Assembly: GCF_000687475.1 (NCBI RefSeq) | Contig: NC_057319.1 | Span: forward strand, 4,330,001 to 4,394,000 | Reading direction: 5' to 3' | Length of the DNA: 64,000 bases | Source of the DNA: Ustilaginoidea virens | Taxonomy: Eukaryota > Ascomycota > Sordariomycetes > Hypocreales > Clavicipitaceae | Part shown: piece by piece, positions 47,268 through 57,680 of the stretch | Numbering within the stretch: position 1 is the stretch's first letter | Layout of the letters: each line of letters begins with the position of its first letter | Position numbers and translations under genes: made by a program | The notes under the pieces: generated by a model | What the model was told of the DNA's origin: nothing | Database searches by the model: none | The model's input: the letters and a program-made list of their open reading frames with translations, nothing else

Positions 47268-47983
47268 TGTTGAAATTAGCGCCTTTTTAGCTGTATTTTG
47301 GTATTAGTCTCGCTACCGTACGATGTCTTTACGTTGAGATATCGCGGTGGCTATACCAGGCGCTATGGTGGGGCACAGCGCCCCATAACGCCGATTACAG
47401 TGGGCCGCAGCGCCGGTCACGGCACCGGCACAGCGCCCCACAGCCGGCCACAGCGGCCAGTCACAGCGGGCCACAGGGCCCACAATAGGCGGCGCATTTC
47501 TACGGGATTACCAAATAGGCAAATCAGCACTTTTAGCCTTCTACATATAGTCACCCGCTATACCGCGCCTTTACGGCACACCGATATAGGGCTTCCGGCC
47601 CGTACGGCAGGCTGTTATAGGGCATCCGGCACACCGCTACAAGCCACTGGGCTTGGTTGGGTAGGCATTGGGTAGGATATTGGGCACAGACTGGGCACGG
47701 TTGGGCAGACCGACTTTTCGTCGGGTTTTTTCGCTATTTTTGCGGTTTTTCATTATTTTCAACCACTTTTCAAGATGGTAGAAATATGCCCAAAATTCCC
47801 TCTTTCTAGCTAGAATAGTCACCAACAATTAGAATCAGATTTCCCTGACATCTTTGCTCTGGTCAACCTCTTGTGCGCTTTAAATCTTTAACCAGCTCTT
47901 TGTTTTATTCTGCAACGCCTTGTACGCTACTGTCGGTACTTAGTATACTTTCTAATAGTGTTCTGAGTCACCATTTTGCAATA
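47268..47983 (+). repeat. C1 3' LTR (family A, 716 bp)
   Basis: TGTTGAAATT to TTTTGCAATA; followed by ATACC, which pairs with the copy before the 5' LTR 28 kb away. Confidence 0.93.
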
Positions 47984-49870
47984 ATACCTTTTTCCAATAT
48001 TAAGCTATACTAATACTAAATAATCTTAATCTCGTCTGACCTATATAGCTACTTATAATTTACATTAAGAATAAAATGATTTATATTTATTTGATTTTAT
48101 TATTTAACTTACTATTTATAGAAATAGATTGCTATCTAATAGTAACCATTATTAGTAAAGTATTAAATCCACTAAATAATTAATAATAACTCCTAATGAG
48201 TATAAAATATTTAATAATTCTTACCTAATATCTATCTTTTTATTCTTTATAATAGTTATAAAATATTATAAATCGTGATATTCCTAGAGGAAATATAATA
48301 ATTTATTCCTTTTAGATAATTAAACGAATAAAATTATTATTTATAAGACCTTTATAAATATTAGTAAGATATTAGCTATAATATTTATTGAGAAAGAGTT
48401 TAAGCTTAGCTGATTTCTTAAAAGTATCTTAAAAAATTTATTAGTATTATTATTTAAAAATAATATAATTGTATTTACTAAGACTTATATAAGGTTTGCT
48501 AATTTATTGAATTATTCTTATAATACTTTAAATAACTAATTGGGGAACTTTTAAGGGTAAAAGTAGTAGGTATTTATATTCCCTACGTAAAGCGATTAAA
48601 ATCTATAGTATTATATTTAGTAATTTTAGGATAAAAATATTAAATTATACTTTACACTTAATTACTTTAAATTAAGTATTTTGACTTATATAGTTATATT
48701 TTAAAATTATTAGTTATTTATTTTTTTAAAGAGGGGATTTCTCTCTTATTATATTTCTTCCCTCGCTTGCATTAATTCGCAAAAAATAAATATTCTTTAA
48801 CCTTATTATCTTTATATATATTTTTAAAAATTTAGCGTATAATCTTAAATCCATCCTTTAAATTAATATCTAGTACTAAATATAAATAATTACCACTATT
48901 AGGATTAAATATTAATAGGTAGTTAATATAATATATATAAATTTAGTTAAATTTAGTAATACTTTGGAAAGATGACTCCTCAATAATTAGGCGGTATATT
49001 AGTAGAAAATTAGTATATAAGGTCTTTAAATAAAATTAACCTTTAATAGTAAAGGCCTAGCTTATAGCTTTTTTTTTAAGCGTAATCTTTAATGTATACT
49101 CTCGAATATTAGATAATATCTCTACCAATTTAGGTATAATAGCTGTATGCAATATTTTGCGGAGATCTTTATATAAATATAGATATGTTAAGCCACTAGT
49201 ATAGCGATAAGTTATTCGTATAACTTAACTACCTCTAAATATAACTAAGGTTATCTCTTTACTAGGAAAGGCTTATTATATACTATATTAAATTACCTCC
49301 TATAGTTTTTTTTTTTCATCCTCAGATAATACTTTAATTAGAATAAATATTGCTATATAATTTATTGAGGTTTGCGGGTATTCTGGTATTGATACAGCAT
49401 AAATAACCTCAGAAGCATATAATATAGTAAGACTTAATCTTAAGCATTTATTTGCTTAAGGGAATACAGAAAGAAGTAATAGTACTTAGTAATATTCAGT
49501 CTTGATTTTATATTATTAATAGTTTATATTTTGTAGATATTAATATTTCTTATTTAAGGTACATTTAATACTTTATCGATTTTATTATCTGATATATTAT
49601 TATTACTTGAAAAGTAGTCTAAATAATCTTCCTCATCTAATAAGATAATTGTAAATATAATATCGCTATCTTTAGTCTGAAGATTTAGAAGTATTATATT
49701 AAACTCTATTGGTGAAATGCGTCTAGTTTGTTTTTCTAAAGTTATTATCGGTATAGGATAACTTAATACTGTGATAGATGTATTTAGGATTGAATTAAAT
49801 TGCATTTAAGATCAATTTAGGAATATAAATAATGTAATCTCTTAGCGATATAAGCCTTATTTCATTATGA
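47984..49870. other. Very AT-rich block between transposon nest and genes
   Basis: Far lower in GC (roughly a quarter by eye) than the transposon nest. No LTR or transposon motif was recognised. The minus strand from 49,805 down to about 48,720 can be read as a protein-like frame broken by TAA/TAG stops (see next entry). Before C1 inserted, this sequence was continuous with 19,786-19,832. It probably represents an older sequence heavily mutated by RIP. The right edge is a sharp compositional switch near 49,870. Confidence 0.7.
48720..49805 (-). pseudogene. Unrecognised decayed coding remnant
   Basis: The first part is an open frame of 83 codons (49,554-49,805), acidic in its second half (DEEDYLDYFSSNN). 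Downstream, one frame gives protein-like segments with few interruptions, for example YRYTSGLTYLYLYKDLRKIL (about 49,165-49,225), IPKLVEILSNIREYTLKIT and NYLYLVLDINLKDGFKIIR (about 48,845-48,900). Most stops are TAA/TAG. I do not recognise a family. It may be an old transposon or host gene destroyed by RIP. Confidence 0.35.
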
Positions 49871-50529
49871 CTATTTAGGAAAGATGCGCAGACTTAAGAA
49901 ACTAATCGCATTAATAATACAGCCCACAGCAATAGTTAGGTCAGTTAAGTTATTATGGGGGGGTCGGATGATAAGGGGGGGACATAGGTCGGTTGACCTG
50001 TACCCTCCTTATTGCAGCAACTACCTACCAAAGGAAACTACATGTCTGGTATGTACCTGCCGGTGCAGACTTGCCGACTTGCCGACTTGCCGTTGCAGAC
50101 CTGACTCTGACTGCATAGGCAGTTGCCGCCTCGCAGTTGCGGGGTTGCTTCTGGTTCTGGTTCTGGCATTGCATGATGGATGGCTCAAGTCCATGCTTCG
50201 GGAGAGTTTAGTTTGGTGGAAACGACGGACAGACGGAAATGGCAACGACCGACAATCGCGATCATCCCGGAGGCCTGGAGAGATGAAAAAAAGAACGACT
50301 GACTGTTTGCGCGGACAAGGCCTGGAAGCCCGCCCGCCTCCAGGAAGCTATTGTACATGAATCGATCGTATCGTCCTGACCCCCTGAATGCTGCCGTTCT
50401 CGACCTCTCGCCCTCGACTTCAAAACTGCTTCCCTCGAGCATTTTGCAATCCCGTCCGACGCATTCGCACACACCACCTCACCTCTTTCTCTTCTCACGT
50501 CTCTTTTCCATCCACCCTTTTGCCTCGCC
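49871..50529. other. Boundary and promoter region upstream of the dioxygenase
   Basis: GC-rich sequence starting right after the AT-rich block. It holds a short TTGCCGACTTGCCGACTTGCCG repeat (about 50,070) and a pyrimidine-rich stretch (about 50,455-50,520) typical of fungal 5' leaders just before the ATG at 50,530. The open frame 49,884-50,360 here has no recognisable protein features and straddles the compositional boundary. Confidence 0.6.
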
Positions 50530-51702
50530 ATGGCCACCGACTCCAACGGCAGCGCAGCCGGGACGACCAGCCGCTTCGACCCCAACTTCACCAGCCATGT
50601 CGTCGACGCCATGGGTCCCGGCATGACGCCCAGAAACCGCCTGGTCCTGTCCAGCCTGGTCAGACACATGCACGACTTTGCGCGCGAGGTTGAACTTACC
50701 AACGAGGAGTGGATGGCCGGAGTGCACTTCGTCAACTCGATTGGACGGGCTTCCACAAAGACTCGTGACGAGGCGCACCGTGTTTGTAATGTCCTTGGTC
50801 TCGAATCGTAAGCCCCAAGCTTGACTCGACTTCCGTCTTCTTGAACCCCCCTCCTGATGCTCCCTGCTATCCTTGTTTGGCTTGGCTGGCCTGCCACTGA
50901 CTTCCCTGGCCGACCAGGCTGGTTGACGAGATTGCCAACAAGTTTGTTGCCGAAGGCGACGTCGACCCGACCTCATCTGCTATCCTCGGGCCTTTCTGGT
51001 CACCCGACGCGCCTTTCCGAGAAAACGGCGGCTCCATCATCCAGAGCTCCCACCCCCAGGGACGCGTGTGCAAGATGCACGGCACAATCACCGACCTCTT
51101 GACGGGGAAGCCCATACCCGGGGCAGTTTTCGACATCTGGCAGGCCAGCGCCAACGGCAAGTATGACTTCCAGGATCCGGAAAACCAGACGCCAAACAAC
51201 CTACGTGGCAAGTTCAGAACCGACGAGAACGGCAAGTACTGGCTTTACTGCTACCGCCCGTCGGCTTACTCGCTGCCCACCGACGGCCCTGCGTATCGGC
51301 TAATCAAGCTGATGGATCGCCATACCATGAGGCCTGCTCACATTCACATCAAGGTGCGTGGGCTCATTAGCAGAAAGGAAGTGAAGAGAAGATAAGGAGG
51401 AGGGGGAAAAAAAAGGAGAAAAAAAAGGAAAAAAAAAGGAAAAGAAACAGGAACAAGAGACGTGACTTGAATACGGGACGAGACTGACGCGTTTCCCGCA
51501 GGTCACGCATCCCGACTTCAAGGGTTGCACGACGCAGCTGTACCCCAAGAACGACCCCTGGCTGGAAACCGACGCCGTCTTTGCCGTCAAGAACGACCTA
51601 ATCGTCGACTTTAAGCCCCTCGACGGCGATGACAAGGCTGTGCTGGAGCTGGAGTACAACGTCGTGCTGGCGCCCAAGGGGTACAAGGGCAAGGTGTTTT
51701 GA
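50530..51702 (+). CDS. Intradiol ring-cleavage dioxygenase (catechol/hydroxyquinol 1,2-dioxygenase type)
   Basis: Three exons: 50,530-50,807, 50,918-51,353 and 51,502-51,702, joined by GTAAGC..AG (110 bp) and GTGCGT..AG (148 bp, purine-rich). The product is 304 residues, the usual size. Residues about 20-95 match the helical dioxygenase N-terminal domain that forms the dimer interface. The catalytic beta-sandwich follows with [16 protein letters not shown] and [14 protein letters not shown]. Expected Fe(III) ligands are all present: Tyr175, Tyr210, His234 and His236 (RPAHIHIK). Such cytosolic enzymes open catechol or 1,2,4-trihydroxybenzene to muconate or maleylacetate in aromatic catabolism. 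The N-terminal domain fits the catechol/hydroxyquinol branch rather than protocatechuate dioxygenases; substrate is not decided. It is the first intact gene beside the transposon block and shows no RIP damage. Confidence 0.9.
51354..51501 (+). other. Purine-rich intron 2 of the dioxygenase gene
   Basis: The 148-bp intron has a long A/G-only run (about 51,365-51,470, mostly AAAAAAGG units). GTGCGT and GCAG borders restore the frame exactly between His236-Ile-Lys and Val-Thr-His. Confidence 0.8.
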
Positions 51703-53003
51703 AGCAAGGCACTGCAAAGAATCATGACGCGCCATGGGAAAAACCAAAAATATAAAAAAAAAAAAAAAAAAAAAAAAAAACCGCGCAACGAAATTCATAC
51801 CGCCAGGTGGAGGGCACTCGTACGAGATGAGATAGTCATTGGGGTTCCATATTAAAGCCGGCTGACCTGCTGCACGTGTAATTTCTTCTTCTTCTTCTTT
51901 TTTTTTTTTTTTTTTGTTCTTCCTCTTCTTTTCCCCCAAGGGATACGTAGTATACAGATAAGCGTACCTGTTGGTTGGATATTCCTGTAGCTATCGCAGT
52001 CGTCCGGGGGTAACAAAGGGTCGTCCCGCACAACGGCTCCCCCTCATGCTTGCCAATTGGGGCCACGCTGCATCTGGTTGCTCCGGGCAAAATCAGGCTC
52101 GCGTCACGGTGGTGTCACCACGAGAGCTTCCCGTCTGAGCTGTCGCACCGTCAACGCCCATCCAGGGACAGGGACAGGGACGATCTGTACACGTCATGAC
52201 GCAGGTGCCCAGATGATGCCAGCAGCAGCAGCAGCCGCACCTTCCCCGACTGGACAAGACGGAGAGTGCGGAGTACGGAGTACGCCGTACTCGTACTCGG
52301 CACCTGGAAGCGCGAGGATCCCACGCGGTTGACGTCTCCGTGCTTCTCGTTCTCATCAAAGCCCCCGCGCGATAAGCCAAGGGCCAAGCAGATGGTGGCG
52401 GCGGGCGGGCGGAGACGCGGGTAGTCGGCCGTTGGCCCGTCGCCGCAGCAACCGCCCCACACTGGTAAACAACGGCTGCGCCCACCCGTGGAGCTAGTCA
52501 AGTCGTTGGGTTTCTTCCGACTTGCGCAGCTTAGGTACCTAGGTAAAGGTACCTAAACCATCAGCCCTGTCTGTCATAATCAATCAAATTATGTACCAGT
52601 CTACCAGACACACACAACGCTGGCCTTGACCTCGTTTTGCCTTCTGATACATGTCGCTTGGCCGTCTCACTAGAGGAGAGGGAGGCTTCATTCCGCCCAT
52701 ATTTTTTTTTCCTTCTTCCCTTTTTTTCTTTTTTCTCCTCTCTCTTGGCCCTTTACATACCCATACCCACCTTCTTCTTGCCTGTTTGTTCATCAACAAC
52801 TGGCGTAACCTCGTTGCCCTTCCTTCACCGAGCTGTGTGTAGGTGGCCTGCGGTTTTCAAAAGCCGGCAAAACAATCTCGTCCTGGAAATGCTTTCGCTG
52901 ACGCTTCGTCCGTCTTTTAGGGAGAAACACTGATAGCTTTGCCCTTCCCCCGTGTCTTGCTTGTTCCTGTTCGACAGTGGCGTGGCGTGGCGTCTTGCTG
53001 GAC
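51703..53003. other. Intergenic region, dioxygenase to formin-N-terminal gene
   Basis: Contains a long A tract soon after the stop (about 51,753-51,780), a CTT/T tract (about 51,887-51,915), a TACGGAGTACGCCGTACTCGTAC palindromic segment (about 52,273-52,297) and a GGTACCTAGGTA..GGTACCTA pair (about 52,533-52,556). A pyrimidine-rich leader-like stretch lies near 52,700-52,800. No credible gene seen. Confidence 0.6.
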
Positions 53004-55522
53004 ATGGCAGCGAACAACCATGGTGCAGCCTTGAACGTGCAGAACAGTCCGCACACCAACGCTTCTTCGTATCCCTCGCTTGCCAACCACGGCCGACAAC
53101 GCTCTCAAGGCTGCCAAGGCCCTCTTTTCGTATCGATCCCGCCTCAGAAAAACCACTGCACCCAGGACGCCATGGTGGGCCAGTTCGTCAAGAACAACCC
53201 TGGCGCGCTAGGCGAGCTGCAACAAAATCGCCAGGAATCGGCTCCTCGCTCTCCCGCCAAGTCCCGAGATGAAGGGCTAGCCGACACGTGCAGCAGGCCG
53301 TCTTCTCCCACCAAATCTGCCCTGGGCAAGCTGGCATTTAGGTCACATGCGGAAAAGGGAGCGACGCCGTCAGCCAAACACCGAGATGCCTCACCCCACA
53401 AGTCTCCCAACAAGACAAAGTCTGGCGGCACCAACCTGGCAGGATTTCTCTCCCGGCCCAAGTCGCTGAAGAATCTGTACAAGATGGCCATCGACGAATC
53501 GAGTCAGGTAAAGGACAAGGAAAACCTGACGCCAAAGAGCACACCCAACACTGAACCACCGCCAATCTTTGCTCAGTTTACGTCGGGTAGAAACGTCCTT
53601 GACCAAGATTGCAACGTGCAGCACCCGTCAATGAAGGCGACCAGAGAGCGGCCCCGGTCCGTTCATGTTTCCAGGCCAGAGAGTGACCAAAGTCAGCCAT
53701 CTTCCTCCTCCTCCCACTCAACCTCCAGAGCACACGGCCATGCTTCAAAACCCGCATCTGCACACCCACACCAGACGTCTCACAGCAAGTTCTTCGGTGG
53801 TTACAGTCAAGGTCGATCAAAATCCACAGCCTCGACGCCTCCAAACGGCCTTTCCGAGCTGCAGATTGACCCCGGCAGTCTTGATAAGCAGTTGGAGGCT
53901 CTTCTGGATCGCCGAAATATCCCCGAAAACCAGCGATACAAGATGCGCAACTTGAACGATACCATAAAGCTCGAGTTCATTCGTCAGGATCACGCCGAAA
54001 TGCAAGCTGCCAAGTTGGACCAATCGGCATCCGTGGGCACGGCAACAGATGGTCGCGCCACGCCCGCGAAGGCACCTGTATCTGGCCGCGCAAACATCCC
54101 ATTCGACCACGAGGAGCAACCCAAGGCCAGCCGGGGAAGAAGCTTCACCTTTTCCAGGGGCAAGAAAGACCCCAGCTCGCCCACCAAGAAGTCCAAGGCG
54201 GAAGGAACCCTGGGCCGACATTTTCGCAGCAGGTCGACGGACAGCATCGCTTCCGAGTCCCGGCCGTCCTCATGCAGCGCATCGGTGGGGACAAGCTTCC
54301 TGTCAAAGATTAAAGCCCAGCAAGGGCCGTCGGACTACGTCGCCTACCTGAGAAAGGTCCAGCAACCACAGCTGGTCGAAGTGGGCAAATTGCACAAGCT
54401 GCGTCTCTTGCTTCGGAATGAAACGGTGGCTTGGATCGAGGATTTCATCCAACAAGGGGGCATGCACGAGATTGTCGGGCTGCTGAACCGCATCATGGAG
54501 GTTGAGTGGAGGTATGTTCCATGGCAAAGTCGACCTCTGCGCTTGGCTTCGCCCTGACTGACGATGATGAGCGATACAGAGAGGAACACGAGGACGCGCT
54601 CCTGCATGAGAATCTCTTGTGCTTAAAGGGACTCTCCACCACCGCCAAGGCCATGGAATATCTCGACTCTGTTCAGGCCGAGCTCTTTCCAAAACTCTTG
54701 CACCTACTTTTCGACCCCGAGAAGAAAGGACCGAGCGAGTTCACCACCCGAAACATCATCACGTCTGTTCTCCTTACCTACATTGAGTCCGCTTCGCCGG
54801 TGGAGCGAATGATTCGGGCCAAGAGGGTACTGGGCCATTTGCGTGACAAGGATCCAGACGAGAGGGAGCGACCGCTCCCATTCGTCTTGGACATGAGACT
54901 GGAGCGACCCTATCGTGTTTGGTGCAAGGAGGTTGTCTCTGTGACGAAAGAAGTCTTTTGGATCTTCCTCCACAACCTGAACGTAGTAGCCCTTGCCGAT
55001 GACCGGAAGGGACAGGTCAACGTCCCGGGGGGTCGCCCAAGCTCCCGCGACAATGTCGGCGGCGCGTTTGGATACATGTTTCGCAACTTTCCCCAAGAGC
55101 GCCCGCCGGTGCCTGCCGCACCTTATGTCGGCGGTGTTGAATGGGACGCGACCAATTACCTGGCGTCGCATCTGGATCTGATGAACGCCGTCATTGCGTG
55201 CACGCCCACGTCTGCGGAACGCAACAACCTGCGCGCCGAGTTTCGCATCTCCGGGTGGGAAAAGTGCCTCGGCGGAAGCCTCCGGCTCTGCAAGGAGAAG
55301 TTTTACGGCAGCGTGCATGTTGCGCTCCGAACCTGGGTAGCCGCAGCTTCCGAGGACGGCTGGGATGTGCGACCTGTTCGCTTTGGCCCCGCTCCCGAGT
55401 CGAGGTCCCCTCGGAAAGCCGGCGCCCAGAAGCCAACAAGCGAAGAAGCTCCCAAGTTGGATATACCGAGACTTGATTTCGGTCTTGACAGGCCGGATGT
55501 TGCCAAGGACATGTGGCTGTAA
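53004..55522 (+). CDS. Formin-type GTPase-binding/FH3 protein without FH1-FH2 (Rid1-like)
   Basis: Two exons, 53,004-54,511 and 54,580-55,522, with a 68-bp GTATGT..ACAG intron that restores VEWR-EEHED; 816 residues. Residues 1-270 are Ser/Pro/Lys-rich and look disordered. From about 280 the diaphanous-type GTPase-binding segment begins (LDKQLEALLDRRNIPENQRYKMRNL). From about 430 an armadillo-like FH3 region follows (ETVAWIEDFIQQGGMHEIVG, HENLLCLKGLSTTAKAMEYL), as in N-termini of SepA/Bni1 formins. It ends at 55,522 without a Pro-rich FH1 or actin-nucleating FH2. Similar stand-alone proteins in ascomycetes have been annotated as Rid1-like, a name I recall but cannot verify here. Inferred role: Rho-GTPase effector or scaffold in polarity. 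The first ATG in frame is 53,004; 53,172 is a possible later start. Confidence 0.82.
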
Positions 55523-56185
55523 CGTGTTGGCCTTGTAGTAGACGGAAGCAGGAAAAAAGGTCAACTGGGGAAGGTAAGTATCTCGGCAAGCTAGAGGTGT
55601 GGGACAAGAGAAAAACGAGAAGAAGAAAGAAGTGACGGGGTGGGAAAGCATGCGTTTGATGGACAGCTATATTCGCTGGACAGTCGCTCGTTTTGCATTG
55701 CCTCGGCCTGCATGTGGATATTTCTCGTCTCTGTGCGGCTCTCCCCTTTTCTTCCTTGGGCATTGTTTAGCTTTCTCGCTTTCTCCTTTCTTCCCCCCTT
55801 TGTGGCTTGCCTGGATGACGACGGTATGCATCGGGAGCCTTTTTTTTTTTTTTTTTTTTTTTTTAATCCATCACGTTGGTACTATGGAATTGCGGGGGAA
55901 TTGCTGTATTTTAATGACCATACTGATTACATGAATGAATTGATGACTTGACGGATATGCCATGCTGATGCGGCAGTGATCAAGGTCCATCCATGTCTGA
56001 CGGATTCGCAATCAAGAGTCGTCGGACTACCGAAACGTCAATTCTGCTGCACTGCTGCACTCGCTAGCCATGAATTTTTTTTTTTTTTTTGGCGGCGGGT
56101 ACTCCTTCAAGCCGGCATGACGGCATGTTGGGGGCAACAACGGGGCCATGTTTTGAAGCTGGGATGGAAAGGGGGGCAAGAGGCC
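55523..56185. other. Intergenic region between convergent genes
   Basis: The 3' regions of the formin-like gene (+) and the RraA-like gene (-) meet here. Contains T tracts at about 55,842-55,864 and 56,076-56,090, and CT-rich stretches. Nothing else recognised. Confidence 0.6.
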
Positions 56186-56993
56186 TCATCGGTGCAGCTT
56201 GAAGGCATCATACACAGACATGCCGTTGAGGACATCTTGCTTGACCTTTTCGTCTGCCGCGGTCAGCCTGGGCAGCAGCTCCAGGACCTGGTGCAGCTTG
56301 TCCTGGGGTATGACGACCAGCCCATTGACGGGGTCGTGAAAGGCAATGTCGCCGGGGGACACGACCACGCCGTCAATGTCGAGGGGGACCTGCAGAGCCC
56401 AGGGGACGCTGCCTCCGCCAGCTCCGACGGCCGAGACGCCGTAAGCCAGGATCTCCATCCGGCGGTCAGCAGGATACAGGGGGGTGGGTGGGCGCCGCTC
56501 GCGACGTAGACCTTTTGCTTACCGGGAGATTGGTGCTGCGCAGCTCGCCGACGTCGCGGACGCGTCCGGCTACGACGATGCCCTTGACCTGTCGGACCTT
56601 CATGCGCAGCGCCATGATGCCGCCGCAGACGGCGTTGGTCTGCCCGGGGGGCTGCTTGAGGACGACGACGGTGCCCGGAGGGACGGTGTCGGCCCAGTGA
56701 GCGTCGCCGGGCAGGTTGGGGGGCGGATGGGCGGGCGGGTCGTGCCGGGGGGCGAACAGCACGGTGGACACGGGGGCAATGGTCGGGGCGGCGGCGGCGT
56801 CGGCGGCGGCGTGGGTGTAGGGGAGGAGGTTGGCGAGGTAGCCGGCCCCGGGGACGCGGAGCTTGAGGAGGGCGTCGCAGACGTCGCAGGCCGAGTAGGG
56901 GGCGAGGCTGGCGATGATGGCGGCTTCGGTCGCGGTCGCGGTCGGCGTGGGCGTGGGCGTGGGCGTGGGCGTGGGCGTGGGCGTGGTGGACAT
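56186..56993 (-). CDS. RraA / HMG-aldolase-like family protein
   Basis: Two exons on the minus strand: 56,993-56,523 and 56,452-56,186, with a 70-bp GTAAGC..GGAG intron that joins STNLP to ILAYGV; 245 residues. The start has a strong context (GCCGCCATGTCC). An earlier in-frame TTG is not needed. Residues 5-22 are a Thr-Pro/Ala-Thr repeat encoded by a hexanucleotide microsatellite. The core has ACDVCDAL, then GGIMALRMKVRQVKGIVVAG (residues 124-143) and VRDVGEL with Arg146-Asp147, the metal/substrate motif of RraA-type aldolases. VSPGDIAFHDPVNGLVVIP follows in exon 2. Family members cleave 4-hydroxy-4-methyl-2-oxoglutarate or decarboxylate oxaloacetate with a divalent metal; the substrate here is unknown. 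It might serve aromatic (gallate/protocatechuate 4,5-cleavage) carbon use, but the nearby dioxygenase is of another ring-cleavage type. Confidence 0.85.
56940..56985. repeat. GGGCGT hexanucleotide microsatellite coding Thr-Pro repeats
   Basis: Seven or so copies of GGCGTG inside the start of the RraA-like gene, giving (TP)n on the minus strand. Copy number is likely variable between strains; the reading frame is kept because the unit is six bases. Confidence 0.85.
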
Positions 56994-57605
56994 GGCGGCG
57001 GGTTGTTGGAAGCGGAAAAGCGGCAATCGACGGGAGGTCTGGTTTTGTTTTGCGGGAGCTCCCGTGGGCGATCGATGGTTGGTCTCGCGGGCGGGGGGTT
57101 TTGGGGGGGCCCCCTTGTTGGCGGCGACGAGGGCGGCTTTGGGTTTGGGGGGGGGGGGGGAGGGGGGTGCGGGGAGTTCGCTTTCAAGCTGCGCACTGTG
57201 TTGGTGGCTGCAGGCGGCACTCGGGTCTTTGGACGTTTTTGGAGTCTGGAGTCTGGACTCGTGGACGATGACGGCCAGAATCCCAGATCATCGACGCGCC
57301 TGGCTTCCGGGGCGAAAACGAAACCCTACCAGGCCGAGGCGAATCGAGCCTGGGGCCAAGACTCCGAGTCAACCCGCGGGGGGTGGAGGTGGAGCAGGGG
57401 GAGTGGCTGATGTTCCGAGTCCTGACTCCTTTTTGCTGCGTGGCCCTGACACTGTGCGCGAACTGGCACTGTGCGAGGTGCGGATGAAACACGTGGTGCG
57501 TACGTGATACACTGCTGGTAGGGGACCGCGATGCTGCTTTGTTTCGATCTTGTCTTTATTTTCCTGGCGGGCGGGCGTGGCGATGCCGGTGCCGGTTGCT
57601 GGTTG

Positions 57606-57680
57606 CTGGTTGCTGATGCTGATGCTGATGCTGATGCTGATGCTGATGCTGATGCTGATGCTGGTGCTGGTGCTGAATGC
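57606..57680. repeat. CTGATG hexanucleotide array
   Basis: About eleven tandem CTGATG/CTGGTG units followed by degenerate GCTGATGCTGGATG and GATGCC units to about 57,725. Non-coding as far as I can judge. Confidence 0.9.

Larger units (their letters stand above)
19833..47983 (+). mobile_element. Copia element C1, outer element of the right-hand nest
   Basis: Ty1/copia element with TSD ATACC (19,828-19,832 and 47,984-47,988) and two 716-bp LTRs. It is split by chromovirus G in gag and by C2 in the integrase. Removing those and one TSD copy each leaves 7,567 bp, almost the same as C2 (7,575 bp). Own segments are 19,833-21,612, 29,244-31,147 and 44,101-47,983. It is the most mutated element of the nest, consistent with being the oldest. 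Order: LTR, primer site, leader, gag, protease, integrase, RT, RNase H, LTR. Confidence 0.93.

Noticed and set aside
1..49870. A giant cargo-carrying element (Starship type)
   Set aside because: No tyrosine recombinase captain and no cargo genes were recognised; the block is fully explained by nested LTR elements, one LINE trace and an AT-rich remnant.
49884..50360. Open frame of 158 codons upstream of the dioxygenase
   Set aside because: It straddles the AT/GC boundary, is Cys/Arg/Leu-rich low complexity, overlaps other frames on the opposite strand and has no family features.
52273..52297. TACGGAGTAC.. palindromic segment as a transcription factor operator
   Set aside because: A short repeat in intergenic DNA with no second copy at a promoter; evidence too thin to call a site.
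56484..57410. 308-codon plus-strand frame over the RraA-like gene
   Set aside because: It is the antisense shadow of the RraA exon and its GC-rich promoter; composition is Gly/Arg/Asp repeats from the GGGCGT microsatellite.
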